Notes under the pieces: model-generated
Told to the model about the DNA's origin: nothing
Seen by the model: only the letters and a program-made list of their open reading frames with translations
Databases searched by the model: none
NCBI GenBank assembly: GCA_030141605.1
Contig: JAQGDQ010000217.1
Location: 309,383 to 373,382 of the forward strand
Origin: Tubiluchus corallicola
Taxonomy: Eukaryota; Priapulida; Priapulimorpha; Priapulimorphida; Tubiluchidae
Reading direction: 5' to 3'
Length of the DNA: 64,000 bases
Position numbers and translations under genes: made by a program
In this document: in pieces, positions 39,365-52,300 of the stretch
How the letters are laid out: every line of letters starts with the position of its first letter
Position numbering within the stretch: the stretch's first letter is position 1

Positions 39365-39480
39365 ACCGGAATTCGCTAGTGATCTAGGGCATCTGCCTTA
39401 TAAGTAGAAAGCCCCTGGTTCAAATCCAACCTGAATTTCGAGTTTTTCACATTTCTTGTCGTTTTTAGTTTGTACTATTT
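39365..39480 (+). mobile_element. tRNA-derived SINE copy 2
   Basis: It has a D-arm-like GCTAGTGATCTAGGGC, an anticodon-like hairpin with a CTTATAA loop (UAU, Ile-like), a B box GGTTCAAATCC, and then the tail CGAGTTTTTCACATTTCTTG shared with 9691-9790. The acceptor and T stems do not pair, so it is not a tRNA gene. Confidence 0.65.
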
Positions 39481-40319
39481 GTCCAAATTTGGACTAATTA
39501 GGAATTAAATTTGTACCATAATTAGAGGGTGCTGTGTATATGAAACAAAGTTTCTATTTGCATTCACCTCTTGCGATCTGCAAAGATTTTCAGAATCTGA
39601 ATCTGAACGCTGCTACCGATATATCTTACAAATATTTCAATTAAAAATGATCCTACTTATCTATATGGCTGAGTATTCTTCCCAACTGAACATTTTCTTT
39701 AACCTAGGGCCATAAAACATATGTTGTCTAATTGTCTATACTATGTAGGCCTACGTGTTTTTAAATTGCATAGAACAAAGGCGTAACAAGATCACCGCAC
39801 ACTGCAGCATTTGTATGTTGAACAAAACCAATGAAACGTTGTAAATAAGTAATTAGAGTTTATTATCTTGCATTCTAGCCTCTGTCTAGTAAATTTTGGC
39901 CGTCTTTCCCCCATGGGACAATAATGGTGTAACCCTAATTAGTAGACCATATAGACCAGGCGACGCATTCTGCTGAGCGTGCTTAGTTACAAACAAACAA
40001 ATGAGAGCCCCAGGAATGTGCAGAGTTGGAAGTTTTACACATGACCCTCATTAACGCCTTTCTGCACAGAAACAAACTTGAACATTGGGAACGTGTAATA
40101 AGTCTGGCGAAGATTTCAATCAAACTTAGGTAAGTACAGTTTTACACTTCTTCTTTGTTTATCCCCTTTTCTTTTTCTCCTTCATTTTTCACATAGCTTC
40201 TCTCTTTCGTTTTACCGTATTGTGTACTTCGATGTTCTTTTTGCTCGCTGCTCTGTCGGGAGTATGCACAAGTACTTTCTTTTAATAATGTCATGAGTTT
40301 TCTTTTTCTAGGTTTCACA

Positions 40320-43300
40320 ATGTCACTGGGTGGAAAATCCGGCGTGATTATTGCTGTCGTCGTTGGGTTCACTTGCGTTGTCGTTGGTGTTCTAATTGGT
40401 TATTTTTCACGTAAACCCGATGCTACTGACCCAGCTTACCTGGCTGCAGTTGCTGAAGCAAACACTGATTTATCACAAAAGCTGATAGATGAAGTAGATA
40501 AAGAAAATATCAGGTTGAACCATAGGTGAGCTTAAACTTGCAGGATAGGTAACTGTATTTTCGCGTTTAATAATATGCCCAGGTGAGAGAAACAGAATAA
40601 CAATCATGGCTGTTTTATTTGTTCACTTTTTTAATTGCTTTGTTTCAATTGTGTTCATGCTTCAGTTTTATTCATTCATGTACAAAAATCAGTTTAGTCG
40701 CATGATTATAGAACGTTTTACCAAATTTCATCACTCACAATTTATAGTACTATTCAGAGTCTGCCCAGTGTTTTTTTAAGATACTATACACTTAGTGTAC
40801 TACTTTTGTTTATTTTATGGTGTGTCATCGAAAGCAAAATATATACCAAGGGTGAAAAAGTATTATGTTACCTGTGTTATCAATGCTAAAATCGGATTCT
40901 AACAACTAACAGCAAAAATATGTTGCTGCCTTTATTTAACGTTTTTTGTTGTAATACGTGATTCTGGTCTATTTGTATTTTTTACCTATGGTGTTCATTA
41001 CAGGCCTGTATAATGACTGCACATGCCTAATAACTAACAAGTAGCAGTCTGCTAATTAGCTTAAAAGTTATGACACTATGTACAATGCTAGAACTCATCA
41101 AGACGATTAATTTTGGATATGGGGTCAGTCAAAAGTCCTCAAATATAGTTGCCATTTTCAAGATGGCTGTAGCTAGCATATTAAGGTCTCATTTTTGCTG
41201 AGAGTATATAAGATTTTGATTTTGGTGTACAAGTGTAATTTTTAAGATTGAGGAATACACTTCTGATACTTAAAATGGCATATTAAAATAAGAACACATA
41301 TGGCAGTTCTTATTTAGGATTTAAGATGGTTGCCAAGATATCTGTAGCCTTTTATGTAATATATTAGCTATAATGTACGTTTTACCGGAGATAGGACGAT
41401 GATTTAATGTCTAAATATAGGTTTTCAGATTACGGATTTAAGATAGTAAGCCTATTATTATTCATAGCCGTAACAGTATCAACAATATCACATGCAACAA
41501 CGTAGGGTCTGATAAAGAAGGCAGCAAAAAAAACATACGGTTCAAATCAGAATTTAAAGTCCTGATTTTTCATTCACAATATTACACCACATTTGCATGG
41601 AGCTGTACAAAAAACACTTGCTTGGACATATATACATCTGCCAAAGAACCCTTTGGTTGTCTGTTCAACAACAATTTTTGTAAGTACTGACATGCTTTAA
41701 ATCTTAATTGCAAAGTGGGTCCCATGTCACGTCAGTGAACTTCTACCAGTTCAAGTCAAATGATAAAGTGATGACAAAGTTGAGACTGTTATAAATGCCT
41801 GGCCTAACAGTATCTTCCCTGATGCATCTAACACATATTTGGTGTGCTCCAACAGTGCGGCTAACTGATATTGAAGGAATTGCCTTCATTGACCTTCTTC
41901 TTGTGAATAACTCTTTACCTGCTTTACTTGTCAAATTACATTAATGTGCTAGCTTTGTCATAAAGGAGTGTAATAAAATGTTCATGCACTGGCAGCTGCT
42001 CAGCTCTAGTAGTAAATATACAATATGCTCTTGTTACTGCCTTAAATGCCATGTGAGCCAAACCATCATTTTCTCATCTCTTTAATTGTTGGAGTCTGGC
42101 TTGGAATGCTGATAGAGTTGATGTTTCAGAGCCCGTAGCATTTACAATTTCATGTGACCTAAGATAGGCCTTTATAAGCTAGCGACAGCCATTCTTCTGG
42201 CTTTCTTGAATATGGTGACCATATTAGCACTCCCCTAAATCCTTGACTTTAAAGACTATATATATATATAAAATGCTTAAATTTTATATGCATGTATATA
42301 GATGTATATCTATATATATATATATAATGTATGTGTGTGTGTGTGTATGCGTATGCGTGTGTGTAGTAAATAGATATTAAACTCATTATCCTATTTGTCT
42401 TAGATCAGCCATCTTGAAAACTTAACTGAGGTAATGTTATAAATGTCATAAGTGTTTTAAGCATCAAATATGGATTCCTTGACTTTGAAGACGTATATTT
42501 AGGCATCGTCATCTAAGCTAAGATAGATGAACTAAAAACTAGCAACAGCCACCTTGTTAGCCATCTTGAACTGGTGATCATATTAGATGATTTTTGATTA
42601 GCCTCATGTGCAGAGTTTTGTAACTTTTAGGCGAAAGGAGAAAATTCTTCACCATTCTGTTACTCTACGTTGGGATTACAGTCGTCCTTTTTGTTTTTTT
42701 GCTTATTGGATTGTTCAAAGCGTTTTGTTTCCTTTTAGGGGTATAGTAGATTTAGATTTAGATTTAGATTCGCGAATTGATTAAAACAACTGTTTTTTGT
42801 TTTTATAATAATAGATCTTTAGGAGAAATAGCTAGTATAAATGTGTGATCTGCTTAATTTCTTTTTTATGTGGCATCCATTTTTGAAATAAATGTAGCAG
42901 AAGCGGATTCCTTAGGTCAGACATCTCTGTAATAGATATATTAATCACCTCTTAATTTTAATTTTATGTTTTTTTTCTGATTTATATTTTTTGTGCAAAA
43001 AATTAGTGGCCATTAGTACTTTTTAGTCATTTCAAAAGCAAGCTTTGCAATAACTCGATGATAATCTATTTGTACATTGTGTCACATTCACATCATTTTG
43101 CCTTTAGATTTTCTGTTAATTTCGTTTTACAAATAAGCACATTTTATGAAGGGTCACCAGCATGGCAAGCAAGCAAGAGACATTTAACATGATGATAATT
43201 ATTGCAGTACCAGGTGCCTGGTAATTAAATTTGTAACAGTAGCATAAGAGAATTAAACTTTGTGCATATAGTGTAGTTGTAGTTGTTTATGTACATTGGG

Positions 43301-46300
43301 AGTTAAAGGAAGTGTGAATTTTTTCGTATAATTTTCGTTGCCAGATGGCAGCACTTTGCAGCAGTTAGCTTAAAGAGTTCAATATGCGCACAACAGTTGG
43401 GCGTATTTATAACCTGTACTCCACAATAATTAAAAAGATTGCGCAAAAGCTTTTCCATGCGGTAAAAAAAGTTTAGTTATCGTAAATTCTGAAAAACGCT
43501 TATCATGGTAAAGTAAACTTTCAACAGACTGATTTGTGAACAAAAATTGGTGTCCTCCTGCAGCACTTATATTGTTTTATACGCTAGTACAAAGACATAC
43601 ATACCTCATCAAGACGGAATAGTAATTTTGTTGTATTGTTATTTCCAGTTATTCAATTATTTTAACAATGGGTAAACATAATAACGACCTATTTTTGTAT
43701 GCTAACTCCAGCTGAACTAATAGTGAACTTATAGAAACTGCTCGTTTCTTGCTTCTATAAATGATGGGAAATAATGGTCTTACAAATAACTTTTTTACTG
43801 TTTCGTGTACGTCAGATTGCTTTCATCTGTCAGAGATGTTGATGATCTCTATATAGGTCTGTGTTTTTGTATTCTGAAATGCTATAAATGTGTAAACGTT
43901 TTGACAGTAATCTGGGCATGTACAAGCTTATGTATACCATATTCATTTCACAATAATTGTTACCAGCTTGGTAAGATGTACTTGTCATGTAGCGACTAAG
44001 CATAATATGTGTAAACAAAACCCACATAGCACAGCTGGTCACCATTGCATAATAATACTTATATTCGAAATGAGTGAAGTTTTCAGAATAAGAGAAGTTT
44101 TTTAAAAGTTGTATACCAGATAACTTTAAACTATAATTTTTACAATAAAAAATACATTTATATACATATACATATACATTTATAAAAAAACTTTGTACAT
44201 TATGTTACAGACTTATGGCTTCTGAACCGCATATGGCTGGGACAGAGCAGGATAAAGTTCTGGCAGAGAAGATCAGGCAGACATGGCTTCTACAAGGTCT
44301 GGACTGGGTAAAATTTACTCCCTACACAGTCATGCTGAATTATCCTGATGCCAGCAAACCTAAAAATCAGGTAAATCTGGCATGTCAGACTATTTGATAA
44401 GGTATAGCAGTAAATTTCTAATAAAGTGCATCAGAAAGTGCAAAATGCATCTGTGGGGTTGCATGTGATCTAGCCTTCTTAAGATGCATGGAATATTACA
44501 TGTGAAAAAACAGTGAGCAAGCTGTCGGGTGGATTATGGATGTGTGAAAGAGAGATGAATGAATAAATGTCAAAAAAGTGAATGAGTAAGTTTCCATGAT
44601 AATCTAATACATGACAGTTAATGGTAATTGGTGAAATGTCAAGATATCGTGCAACAATTAGTACAAAATTTACTATAGATATGAGCTTTAATAATTCAAT
44701 ATTTGCACTTTTTTAGATTCAGGTAATACGCAGGAGCACAGGTGAAGTTCTTTATGAAACACAGACTGATGAGCCACCGCTGCCGTCAGATGCAGATGTG
44801 TCCAGAGTAGTACCTCCTTTCAATGCTTATTCAGCATCCCAGTCACAGGTATATTCAGTTTTTTTAATTTAAGCAGATTCTTAGGATTAAAAAAATTATG
44901 AAAAAATTGTGTTTTATTGTTCTTCTCAGAAAAATATAAGCCCATTTTTTTGTACAAGCAAAAGCAAAGCTTAACAGAAGTTTTAAATTGTAAATGATTA
45001 AATTTGTGAACAAAGAATTGTGTTTGTCTCCACATGACTGAACATAAGTGCTTCCCTCAGTCAAGTTTTTGCCATTCAATTTTTGCCTTTCAATTTTGGC
45101 CATTCTTGTTTGTAAACATTTGCAGCTTGACTTGAACATCTGTAACAATTATTTTTACCATTTCATTTAATGTTATTATGCTAAACTTCTTGCCAGCAAT
45201 TTTCTTGAGCTTATGAAGTTTTACATAATTGCTGCATGATCAATTTGACTTTAATTTGCCTGTCTGTTAAGGCTTTTTAAGTACAAAATGCTTATTATTT
45301 AACTCATTAAGTAATAAATAATAAATAAATTGATAAATTGCAAAATTCATCATTATAATTACAACAAATTTTACATCATTATGTAATAGTTTTTGCCATC
45401 ATTATGTAACAGAAATGATGCCTTTTGCAGCAAACTAATACAGGGTTGGTCGTGGTCTGTGGATGGGCCTAGTCACCATCCGAGTTAGCTCTAATTATTT
45501 GACTCGATCTGATTGTGGCTGATCTGTCTGTTGTGGTTGTTAGAGGTGTTTGAAGCTATGGTGTGGGTATCGAGATCTAGCATGGATATGTATGTACATA
45601 AATGCCTTTTACTTCAATTATTATTAGACCCAATTTGTAAAACTGTAGCTTGCTTTTTCAGGATGATGCAAACTTTGAAGTTGTTTACGCCAACTATGGC
45701 CGAGTTGAAGATTTCGAACATCTTGCTACAATACGTGGTCTGAACTTGGTGAACAAGGTCTTCCTGATCCGGTATGGTCACATTTTTAGAGGTTCCAAGG
45801 TACGAGAAGCTATGAAAGTAGGTGGAAAGGGTGTGATATTTTATTCTGATCCAGCTGATTATGCACAAGATGGTCCAGAAAGTGTCTACCCTAACACGTG
45901 GTGGATGCCGGATGTAGGAGTTCAGCGTGGAACACTGAGTAAGTTTTCTTTAATATGCAATACGTTGTGTGTTACTGTGTCTTAATAAAGTGCATGTTTT
46001 GAAAGCATTGTGCAGTTTGTACTTTTATTTTTCTCTTATTCAGCTATTGTATAGTATTAAATTTTTACTGAGGAAACATTTTGTAACAAGTGAACCAGGT
46101 GGTAGAACAGACAAGATCTTTTTCTTACAATAAAATATGGATTTACACCGAATTGAATAGCAATAGTGAATTCAAAATTTCAGTTTGTTCACACTGAGAC
46201 AGTTTGCTCATTTAGCTAATTTAATGACATAACTTATTTTAGCCATGTTACATAACTTTTATAATTTTATAATACCAAGCACAGTAATGTGTGTACCCTG

Positions 46301-49300
46301 GATATTTTTGCAAAAATGTTGATATACATTAATCTTTCAATCATTATTAATCTAATATATGAGCTTCATCGGCTAGGTAAGAAGATATGACCTCCAAACT
46401 AGAGTTATTGTCACAAGTGTTATTGTTACAAGAAAAATTGTAATGTTTTATGATAGCCCCTTTCTGCTAGGGTTCACTTGTAATTACTGTTAAACTATTT
46501 AAACAAAAGTACGTCCATTATTGCATATGGCTTGCAGCTATGTTGAGTAAGTAAAAGTTGCTAAAGCTAACACTACTACTAATTAGTTAAAGTAGAAACT
46601 ATTTTTCTGAAAGTTCTAAAGCGGTTTTTCACGCTTTTTTAGATTTGGGTGGTGATTATCTTACACCAGGCTACCCATCAAACGGTTTGTATAATTCTGT
46701 GTTTTTACAATACTTTTTGAACTTTAAAGTTAATTAATGTTTTATAGCAAAACAAATGTTTTGCAGTTTAAATCTTTCTATGGAGTTAAGAATTATTAAA
46801 TTTCATCATAGTGGGTGTTTGGAATATTGCATTGACATTACATAATACATATGCACAAGCTCGCAATATCATCATATGCAATTGTCAAACTAAAGTGGTA
46901 CTGTTTAATGGCTATTACCAGATATCCAGAAATACATTACATTAAATAATAGGAATGGCTGCAAAAAAATAACTCAATAATGCAGGTCTGATAAAAAGGT
47001 GCATTGAAAACAATATACTGTAAAGTGATGTCGCATAACACCTTCGGGACACCTGGTAGACTCTGTTTTTGTCTTTGCAGTCATATGTAAACACTATGAG
47101 GTGTCAATATGCAACATACCTTATACCTGCAATATACAAACATTAGGTGTCAGTCTGATAGGACAAAGTATTAGTTGCATCTGCCAACAGTGCAATAAAC
47201 ATATTTGACAAGATAAATATTGACTGCTAAAAGGCAATTAGGCTTGCCTGAAGAGGAGAACTTTTTTGGAACTTCCTCACATATATGAATATATATAGCC
47301 TGCATCTGCTGAATTGTAAGTTTGTATGCAAGGTATTGCAAAATTGTGAGCATGCAGAGCTTGTTTAAAATTTTTGTATCACTTACTTTTATAGTTTAGC
47401 TGTATCTCCTGCTACAGTGCGATTTCAAAATTTCACAAATTCATCAGCAATGTCTATATAGATTTAGGTCAGGTGTGTGTCTAAATCTGTTCAAATGAAA
47501 ATGCATACATTATCATCCATTATAAATGCTATAATTTTTTATGTAAGCATTATGCTTCTTTGTTTTTGTGTACACAGATGCAGGGTTTCGTATTGACGTG
47601 GACAAAGCGAACATGCCAAATATTCCAGTGCATCCTATTAGTTACAGAGATGCTTACAATATTTTAAGGTGTGCATTACACTCGTTATAAACGAAAAGTA
47701 CTTATAATCTACAATCATCTCTAAAAAAATTAAAGAAAAGTTTTCTTGATCATATTTAGGCCATGTCTGTTATCTATTGGCCTTCAGTGTCATTTTTCCT
47801 CAATTTAAGTTTAAGTCAGTTTTGTTTAGAGTAACTTTGAGATTTATCACGAACAAAATCATAGGTCATCCCGACAGTATATCCAGAAAAGGGATTAACA
47901 AGCAGAAACTCCAATGGCAATGGTGAGCATAGTTGGAGAATCCAAATCAGCTTAATATGAGAAATTCGAATGAGCCATCACATGCTGAAACCCAACACAG
48001 AGAAAAAAGTTTTATCGCTTCACCTTAGGGCAGATCCAGAATTGAAATAATTGCGCTAAAGTGTCAGGTTTTGTGACCTACGAAATATAACGTGCAGATA
48101 CTAGATGATTTTGGGTTTGCAAGGAAGGCCTTCAGTGACCTTGGGGCAAAGGCCAAATGTGGGAATCCTAGAACTTGCCAAAAGTGGCAAAAAATCAGCA
48201 TTTACTGGACAAAATTTATATTGAAAACCTTTTACTATTTTTAGCAGGAGGCACCCTAGATAATTATTGCTTTTTGCGTGCATATGATCTTATGTCAAAT
48301 GTCACAATGCCATGTTTGTGGCTTAAAATCTCTGTGGCTAAAACGTATTTGTATTTCATTCCTCTGCTAGTATTGTTTTAACTCTAAACATTGCAGTTTT
48401 GTTGAAAATCGATAATATTTCGGATATGTGGGGCTATTTAGGAGTGTAGATGGTTAGAGGTATTTATAAAAGTAATCACCTTGTAGCTGGCTTTTCCTTT
48501 TCACCAAAAAGCTGTAAATTGTCCTCCAAGAAAATCACCAAGTGCTACTAGGACATTTTTGCTACATTATGCTGTTCTAGCAATTAGCAAAAAAGGTTAT
48601 TTTTATAGTTGTTTCACCTCACCTAGCATTCCTAGAGAAGTACCGTGTAGGAAAAATGCATAGCAGCACTTGGTAGGGACTTGAAGGAAATTTATAGTTC
48701 CTTGGAAGAGGAAGAGGAGGAGAAACCTGGCTATACACTGATGTGCATATATTTTACAAATGTTTTAATCAGAATCAAGGATTACGAGTTAATTTGGGAA
48801 AAACAGTTGTTTGTGGATTACCATGTATAACGATATGTTTTAAGAGAGTACACTTGTGGACCCACCTTTATGTGCTCTGTTAATAAGCAGATTAAAATTC
48901 CGTTGTTACTTAAGGCCTAATTAAAATGATTTTTTATAATCTTTTATAATAGTTTAATTGGTGGCAGTGTTGATGTGCCAACTGAATGGCAAGGAGGCAT
49001 GAACTTCACCTACAAGATTCACAATGAAGCTTCTGATATGTGAGCACATTTGTTTCAATTCAGCTAACAAACAAAAAATTTGGCATTATCAATTATGACA
49101 ATACTGATTCTGTGTGATACATGCTGTTGTGTGTGACAGTTCTTTGTAGAATGTGCAATGCTTTGCAGAGCTTTATTGCCACTTGTGGCTGATGACTTCT
49201 GAAGCTGTTTTTGTATCATTGGCCCTATCACTTTAGCATCTTGTTTCATTTCTTACTTATCCACAATGCAAACAAGATAAGATAATGTGCAGAAAATATG

Positions 49301-52300
49301 ATTCTTTTTACTGTAGTCGAGCATGGGAATTTGAAAGTGAACAATGATATTACATTTGTGGTATAATCATGCTAACTCTGTGAACATTTGTTTTTCCAAG
49401 CCGCATTCGGATGTTTGTCCATAATAAGAATGTTCAGCAGGAAGTAAACAATGTTATTGGAGCTATACGTGGAGCAGTTGAGCCAGGTAATAGTTAAGGA
49501 TTTTATTAAACCATTGATCTTTTTGGATCCTTTTGTTTGATTAAACAAAAGCCACAGAGTGCACTGCTGAAATGAAGAAGTATGTTAACTACACTAACCA
49601 TTACTAAGACTGTGCAAATATTTAGGTCTACTGGTCAGACTTTCATGTATTTTAGTTCTCTTACAATAAGAAGCACAAACTTTGCGGAAAAAACCAAGCA
49701 AAAAGACCTTCCAAATTGGATTTTTGTTCTGTGTTTCTTGTGCAGCCTTAATTAGAAAGGTAAGGATAGAAAACAAGAATCTGGCTGGTGACATTTTGTT
49801 TAATATATACAGAGTCATCAAGACTGCTGATATGTGCTGCTCACATCAGTATGTTCTGCCATATTTTTCCTTATTTATTAAGCTCTTTCCACAATTTAGC
49901 ATCATCTGGAAGAAATGGTAAAGGACAGTGTTGTAGTTTTCATTGATGAAAGCTTGATGCAGCGACCTAAAAGCAGTTTGCAGCAATGTAGGCCCTACAT
50001 GATAGCTAACAGGGCTTAAACGCTGTTTATTGCAGGTTAGGATAAGCAGACAGACAAATAAATTAGGCTGTTTTGTGTTTTAGACAGATATGTTATTGTC
50101 GGCAATCACTACGATGCCTGGACCTTTGGTGGTGCTGATCCTTCGAGTGGTACTGCAGTTATGTTGGAATTGACACGAGTTCTTGGAAGGATGGTTAAAG
50201 ATGGGTGGAGGCCAAGGCGTACAATTTTGTTCTGTGCTTGGGCAGCCGAAGAGTTCGGACTCATGGGTTCTACAGAATGGGTGGAGGTCGGTGTTTTTTT
50301 ATGAAAAAAGTTTTAGTTAATAATTGCTAATTTGTGCCATTCACTACAAAATTTATGATTTATAAATAGCTATTCATTGCATAATTTCGTTGGTTCATTT
50401 ATCTTGTTAGCTTTTCATGCTTAGCACCACAGCACACTGCCTTCATCTCCATGTGCATACACCCTACCTAATGATGTCTCATTCTATTAGTTTCCACTAT
50501 GTTGATCATTCAGTCTGTTATTGCAATAGCTGAATGATCTTTGTGTGTCAGGTTATATAATTTTTTGTTACTCTCAATGCAAGCCTATGCATTTTTGACA
50601 TTAGAGCAGTTAATTGTTTGATATAATTATTATGAGACTATGTAAAAGTGCACTGAGAATAAGGAAGCCTTCAAAATAGTATGGATTTTTATAATGAAAT
50701 AAATCGTAAATATAGTAGTTTGTAGTTTATATTTTTGTTTGAGGCTATACTGAACCTCTTAAACCACAGGACTGGCATACTAAGGGATGAGTGACCCGAT
50801 TTATCACCAGTAGCATAACTTAACTTTGAGAGTACCCCTGCAATCTAATCTTGCAGGCTCTTAGTATTCAAAGTTAAAATTTTTGCAGCCTACAGGTATA
50901 CTACAGTTTTTAAAATCAGTTATGAAACTTCTGCAACTTGGCTTTAATTTTTTTTTTCTTAGTGTTGAGAAGGATGTCTGGATCACTTAATTGTTTATTT
51001 ACTTTGGTGGTTCACATAATTGTTTGTTTACTTTGGCTGCTTTCCTTCACAACCATAGGCCCCTCTAACCCATGGCTCCTTGCAACTGCGAGACCTGCTG
51101 ATGTATAATTAAGCTATTGGTTGTCACCTGAAGAATCAGCAGGCTGAGAGGTCAAGAAGCTATTAATATTTTACTGAGTCACAATTAGCTGTAAGACAAG
51201 TGAACGACTGCAGTCAACTAAATTCAAGGATTACATATCTGAAATCTTACTGAAATTGTTACAAGTTTTATTTTTTCAAATGACTACTTACTTTGCTTTA
51301 TTTTTGTATACCTATAGGAACACTGGAAGACCCTCTATGACAGAGCTGTAGCATATGTGAATGTGGACATAGCTGTGGAAGGTAAAATACAGTGTAAAGT
51401 TAACTATTACTGTGTCCTGGCACACAGAGCCGGTGCTAGGAAGTGCAGGGCCCGATTAGAAAATTGTTAGTGGGTCCCTTTACAGTTACAAAAGATGATG
51501 ATTGATGTTTTGTGCTTCGTCTCAGCTAAAAAATGTTGAGGGCTTGAAGCTCCACCATTAACCGCAACGATATACTAAAAACTGAAAACCCATAATGAAA
51601 GTTTTAATGTTTTATTACTAGTCATGATAACTTCTGACATTCTGTGGGTGCAGGGCCCAATTTGAACAAATCTGTCTAATTGGCTTAAAACCCGACCCTG
51701 CTGGCACATCTTCAGACAATGATGTGTTCAGAAAGCAAAAACATACAGTTACTACAAGGCTACCACATTTATAGTAGATGCAAAGCCTGAGTTCGTTTGT
51801 TGTTTATTTTGCAGGAAATTACACTTTGCAGGGAAAAGCTTTTCCATCCCTGTATAAGTTGCTATATGAGTCCACGAAAAAGGTATGTATCAAAAGCGGG
51901 GCAGTGTTTGCATGTGAAAATTCTTATATTAGCTACTGATTTTATGACTCTTTCTGATGTTGAGAAAGGATATAATATTATATTATACGCATCTTAAGAC
52001 ACCATACCAGTTTAAAATGTCATCCCTGAAAATTATTCATGATAATGAATTAAGTTCTAGTCTTACAACAACCAACTATGCAATAAGTATGCTTTTAGGC
52101 TCTTCTAATTGATGTCAAATTCTAGCTTGCATGCTGTTAAACTATATGTATGTAAAATGTTGACTAATGAATTCCATATTTTACAATGCTGTAAAAGTTT
52201 TTGCAAAGCTGTCTTACAGTTTTGTTGAGTTAAAGTGTTTTGTGGTGTAACTTCAGTGACTTGCATCTTTAGTAACCAACTACTGTGGTTAATGTAATTA

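Larger units (their letters stand above)
33098..40319. other. Head-to-head intergenic region between genes B and A
   Basis: Should contain both promoters and 5' UTRs. What I can name: cryptic AAATRCC repeats at 33462-33600, a (ATAAA/AAAT)n run at 36655-36712, the compound microsatellite at 37040-37360, a transposon-end-like G-run segment at 37600-37640, and a SINE at 39365-39480. No conserved gene was found; the 144-codon minus-strand frame at 38476-38910 has no recognisable domain. Confidence 0.6.

Noticed and set aside
39368-39438. Functional tRNA-Ile(UAU) gene
   Set aside because: The D arm, anticodon arm and B box are tRNA-like, but the acceptor and T stems do not pair, and the downstream tail is shared with another copy, so I call it a SINE.
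42742-42770. Telomere-like hexamer run (TAGATT)n
   Set aside because: Only about four units and not TTAGGG; ordinary short microsatellite.
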